From assembly GCA_946494345.1 (NCBI GenBank), contig CAMMBX010000070.1, positions 1 to 6,161 on the forward strand: a stretch of DNA of 6,161 nucleotides, read 5' to 3'. The DNA is from an uncultured Mycoplasmatota bacterium. Its GTDB lineage: Bacteria; Bacillota_I; Bacilli_A; RF39; UBA660. Below the pieces are notes generated by a model. That model had not been told where the DNA came from, searched no databases, and saw nothing but the letters and a program-made list of their open reading frames with translations. The translations under genes were made by a program, and so were the position numbers. Shown here piece by piece: positions 5,843-6,161 of the stretch. Each line of letters starts with the position of its first letter. Positions within the stretch are counted from its first letter, which is position 1.

Positions 5843-5935
5843 ATGAGCAAGAAAGATTGTTTAATTTCTTCCTTAATCAGCATATTATTTCTTCAAAACC
5901 TCATATTATTATTCATAACACTTGCCTTAATATAG
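5843..5935 (+). CDS. Small hydrophobic peptide, putative type I toxin, copy 2
   Basis: A 30-residue paralogue of the peptide at 5469-5549. It begins MSKKDCLISSLISILF and ends ITLALI, with a polar Gln-Asn pair at positions 18-19. Residues 6-30 could form one membrane helix, less uniformly hydrophobic than copy 1. The N-terminal 14 residues share 10 identities with copy 1; beyond that only hydrophobicity is kept. The SD AGGAGG is strong but partly buried in a hairpin. The ORF is convergent with an antisense RNA that overlaps its end. Membrane-acting toxin is inferred from architecture only. The conserved start MS(R/K)KD may be needed for membrane targeting or may reflect constraint on the mRNA. 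Confidence 0.68.
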   Translation: MSKKDCLISSLISILFLQNLILLFITLALI

Positions 5936-5936
5936 A

Positions 5937-5974
5937 AGAATCCACCTAACTCAGCTATGATTTAGGTGGTTCTT
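5937..5974 (-). terminator. Terminator of the antisense RNA, unit 2
   Basis: On the minus strand AGAA plus CCACCTAA pairs with TTAGGTGG, a bulged A and TTCT. A further 3 bp follow after one mismatch, with the loop TAGC. The tail past the stem is CTATATT, poorer in U than in unit 1, although TTCT itself could serve as the tail if the outer pairs do not form. The hairpin begins 2 nt after the peptide stop codon. Confidence 0.65.
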
Positions 5975-5995
5975 AGTATAATAATATTATTATTC

Positions 5996-6036
5996 GAGGC
6001 CACTCAACAAGCCATTATTAAGTGCTCTCATTTTTT
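5996..6036 (+). terminator. Terminator of the peptide mRNA, unit 2
   Basis: GAGG (5996-5999), a C·C mismatch and CACTcAA (6001-6007) pair with TTaAGTG (6018-6024) and TCTC (6026-6029), loop CAAGCCATTA. T6 follows at 6031-6036. The lower stem differs from unit 1 on both arms (GAGG/TCTC versus AGG/CCT) but still pairs. Confidence 0.65.
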
Positions 6037-6057
6037 ATTGTATGTAAATTTATTTTA

Positions 6058-6093
6058 CATATTCATAGTATCATAAATAGTTATTTTTGTAAA
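6058..6093 (-). promoter_or_regulatory. Antisense RNA promoter, unit 2
   Basis: On the minus strand TTTACA (6093-6088), 17 nt and TACTAT (6070-6065) with a TGA extension; predicted start G6058, the same base and position as in unit 1. The -35 has one change from TTGACA. Confidence 0.75.
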
Positions 6094-6125
6094 GTTATTT
6101 TTGACATTTATTAAATAAAATAGAA

Positions 6126-6154
6126 AGTTCCCGTAAAAATATATAATGGGAATT
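6126..6154 (+). other. Inverted repeat around a TATAAT at the window edge
   Basis: AGTTCCC (6126-6132) can pair with GGGAATT (6148-6154), with one G·T, around a 15-nt AT-rich loop that contains TATAAT (6142-6147). No good -35 stands 16-18 nt upstream of it; a TTGACA at 6101-6106 is too far away for it and has no -10 of its own at proper spacing. It may be the promoter or operator of a gene beyond the window. The rest of 6094-6161 shows nothing assignable. Confidence 0.25.
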
Positions 6155-6161
6155 AAGTCCT

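Larger units (their letters stand above)
5930..6058 (-). ncRNA. Putative antisense antitoxin RNA, unit 2
   Basis: Predicted RNA of about 128 nt from G6058 to near 5930, complementary to the 3' part of the second peptide mRNA including its terminator and stop codon. It keeps the 5' hairpin (GTAAA with TTTAC) and the internal hairpin of unit 1, but the internal loop is TAATGGCTTG instead of TATCGTCATG, so each RNA should prefer its own target. No conserved ORF. Confidence 0.65.
5717..6093 (+). repeat. Tandem repeat unit 2: second putative type I toxin-antitoxin module
   Basis: Direct repeat of 5340-5706 with all parts in the same order. The best-kept blocks are the upstream CTGAATT...GTAACTAAT segment, both promoters, the mRNA 5' end, the sense terminator stem and the TATGTAAA-N5-TTTACATA stem near the antisense start. 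Divergent parts are the SD-hairpin sequence, the peptide C-terminus, the spacer 5975-5994 and the terminator loop. Confidence 0.85.

Noticed and set aside
5340..6093. CRISPR array or simple satellite repeat
   Set aside because: There are only two long units with internal genes and promoters, not short repeats with unique spacers.
5340..6093. Assignment to the Fst/par or TxpA families by name
   Set aside because: The layout is similar, but the peptides are shorter and share no motif I can recognise with either; giving a family name would overstate the evidence.

Overview
The window comes from a low-GC, AT-rich bacterium, most likely a Bacillota (Firmicutes) relative of the Bacilli or Erysipelotrichia type. 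The evidence is strong AAGGAGG-type Shine-Dalgarno (SD) sites, sigma-A-like promoters, short intergenic gaps, and a tmcAL (ylbM) gene. Tryptophan is read as TGG in every gene checked, no in-frame TGA is seen and all stops are TAA or TAG, so the standard bacterial code fits. A gut lineage such as RF39 is a guess from overall style, not a demonstrated placement.

Layout, left to right. (1) About 1-118: the edge of the window, then a good promoter (TTGATT, 17 nt, TGT-TATAAT). (2) 128-1996, plus strand: a two-gene operon, tmcAL (acetylation of the wobble cytidine of elongator tRNA-Met) and gmk (guanylate kinase), with a 3-nt gap. (3) 1995-2025: one hairpin that can terminate both strands; its loop contains the stop codon of the convergent gene. 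(4) 3791-2010, minus strand: a 593-residue, apparently cytoplasmic protein of unknown function with a transglutaminase-like Cys-His-Asp domain. (5) 5269-3860, minus strand: pyruvate kinase with its own promoter and a downstream hairpin.

(6) 5340-6093 holds no long gene but is the most interesting part. It is a tandem duplication of a unit of about 376 bp. Each unit has the same ordered parts: an extended -10 promoter; an mRNA starting with AGGAACA or AGAGAACA; a hairpin that buries a strong SD; a tiny ORF (26 and 30 codons) for a hydrophobic one-helix peptide starting MS(R/K)KD; a hairpin that terminates a convergent antisense RNA; a sense-strand terminator hairpin followed by T6; and a convergent antisense promoter (TTGACA or TTTACA, 17 nt, TGA-TACTAT). 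The 5' end of each mRNA is complementary to the 3' terminator hairpin of the same mRNA. Stems are kept between the two units while their sequences and the terminator loops differ. This is the architecture of a type I toxin-antitoxin system (small membrane toxin plus cis-antisense RNA), present as two diverged neighbouring copies. I do not recognise either peptide as a named family member.

(7) 6094-6161: no gene can be supported; there is an inverted repeat around a TATAAT at the right edge.

The left genes are ordinary housekeeping functions (tRNA modification, GMP to GDP, glycolysis). The duplicated module is chromosomal by context and nothing in the window suggests a phage or plasmid.
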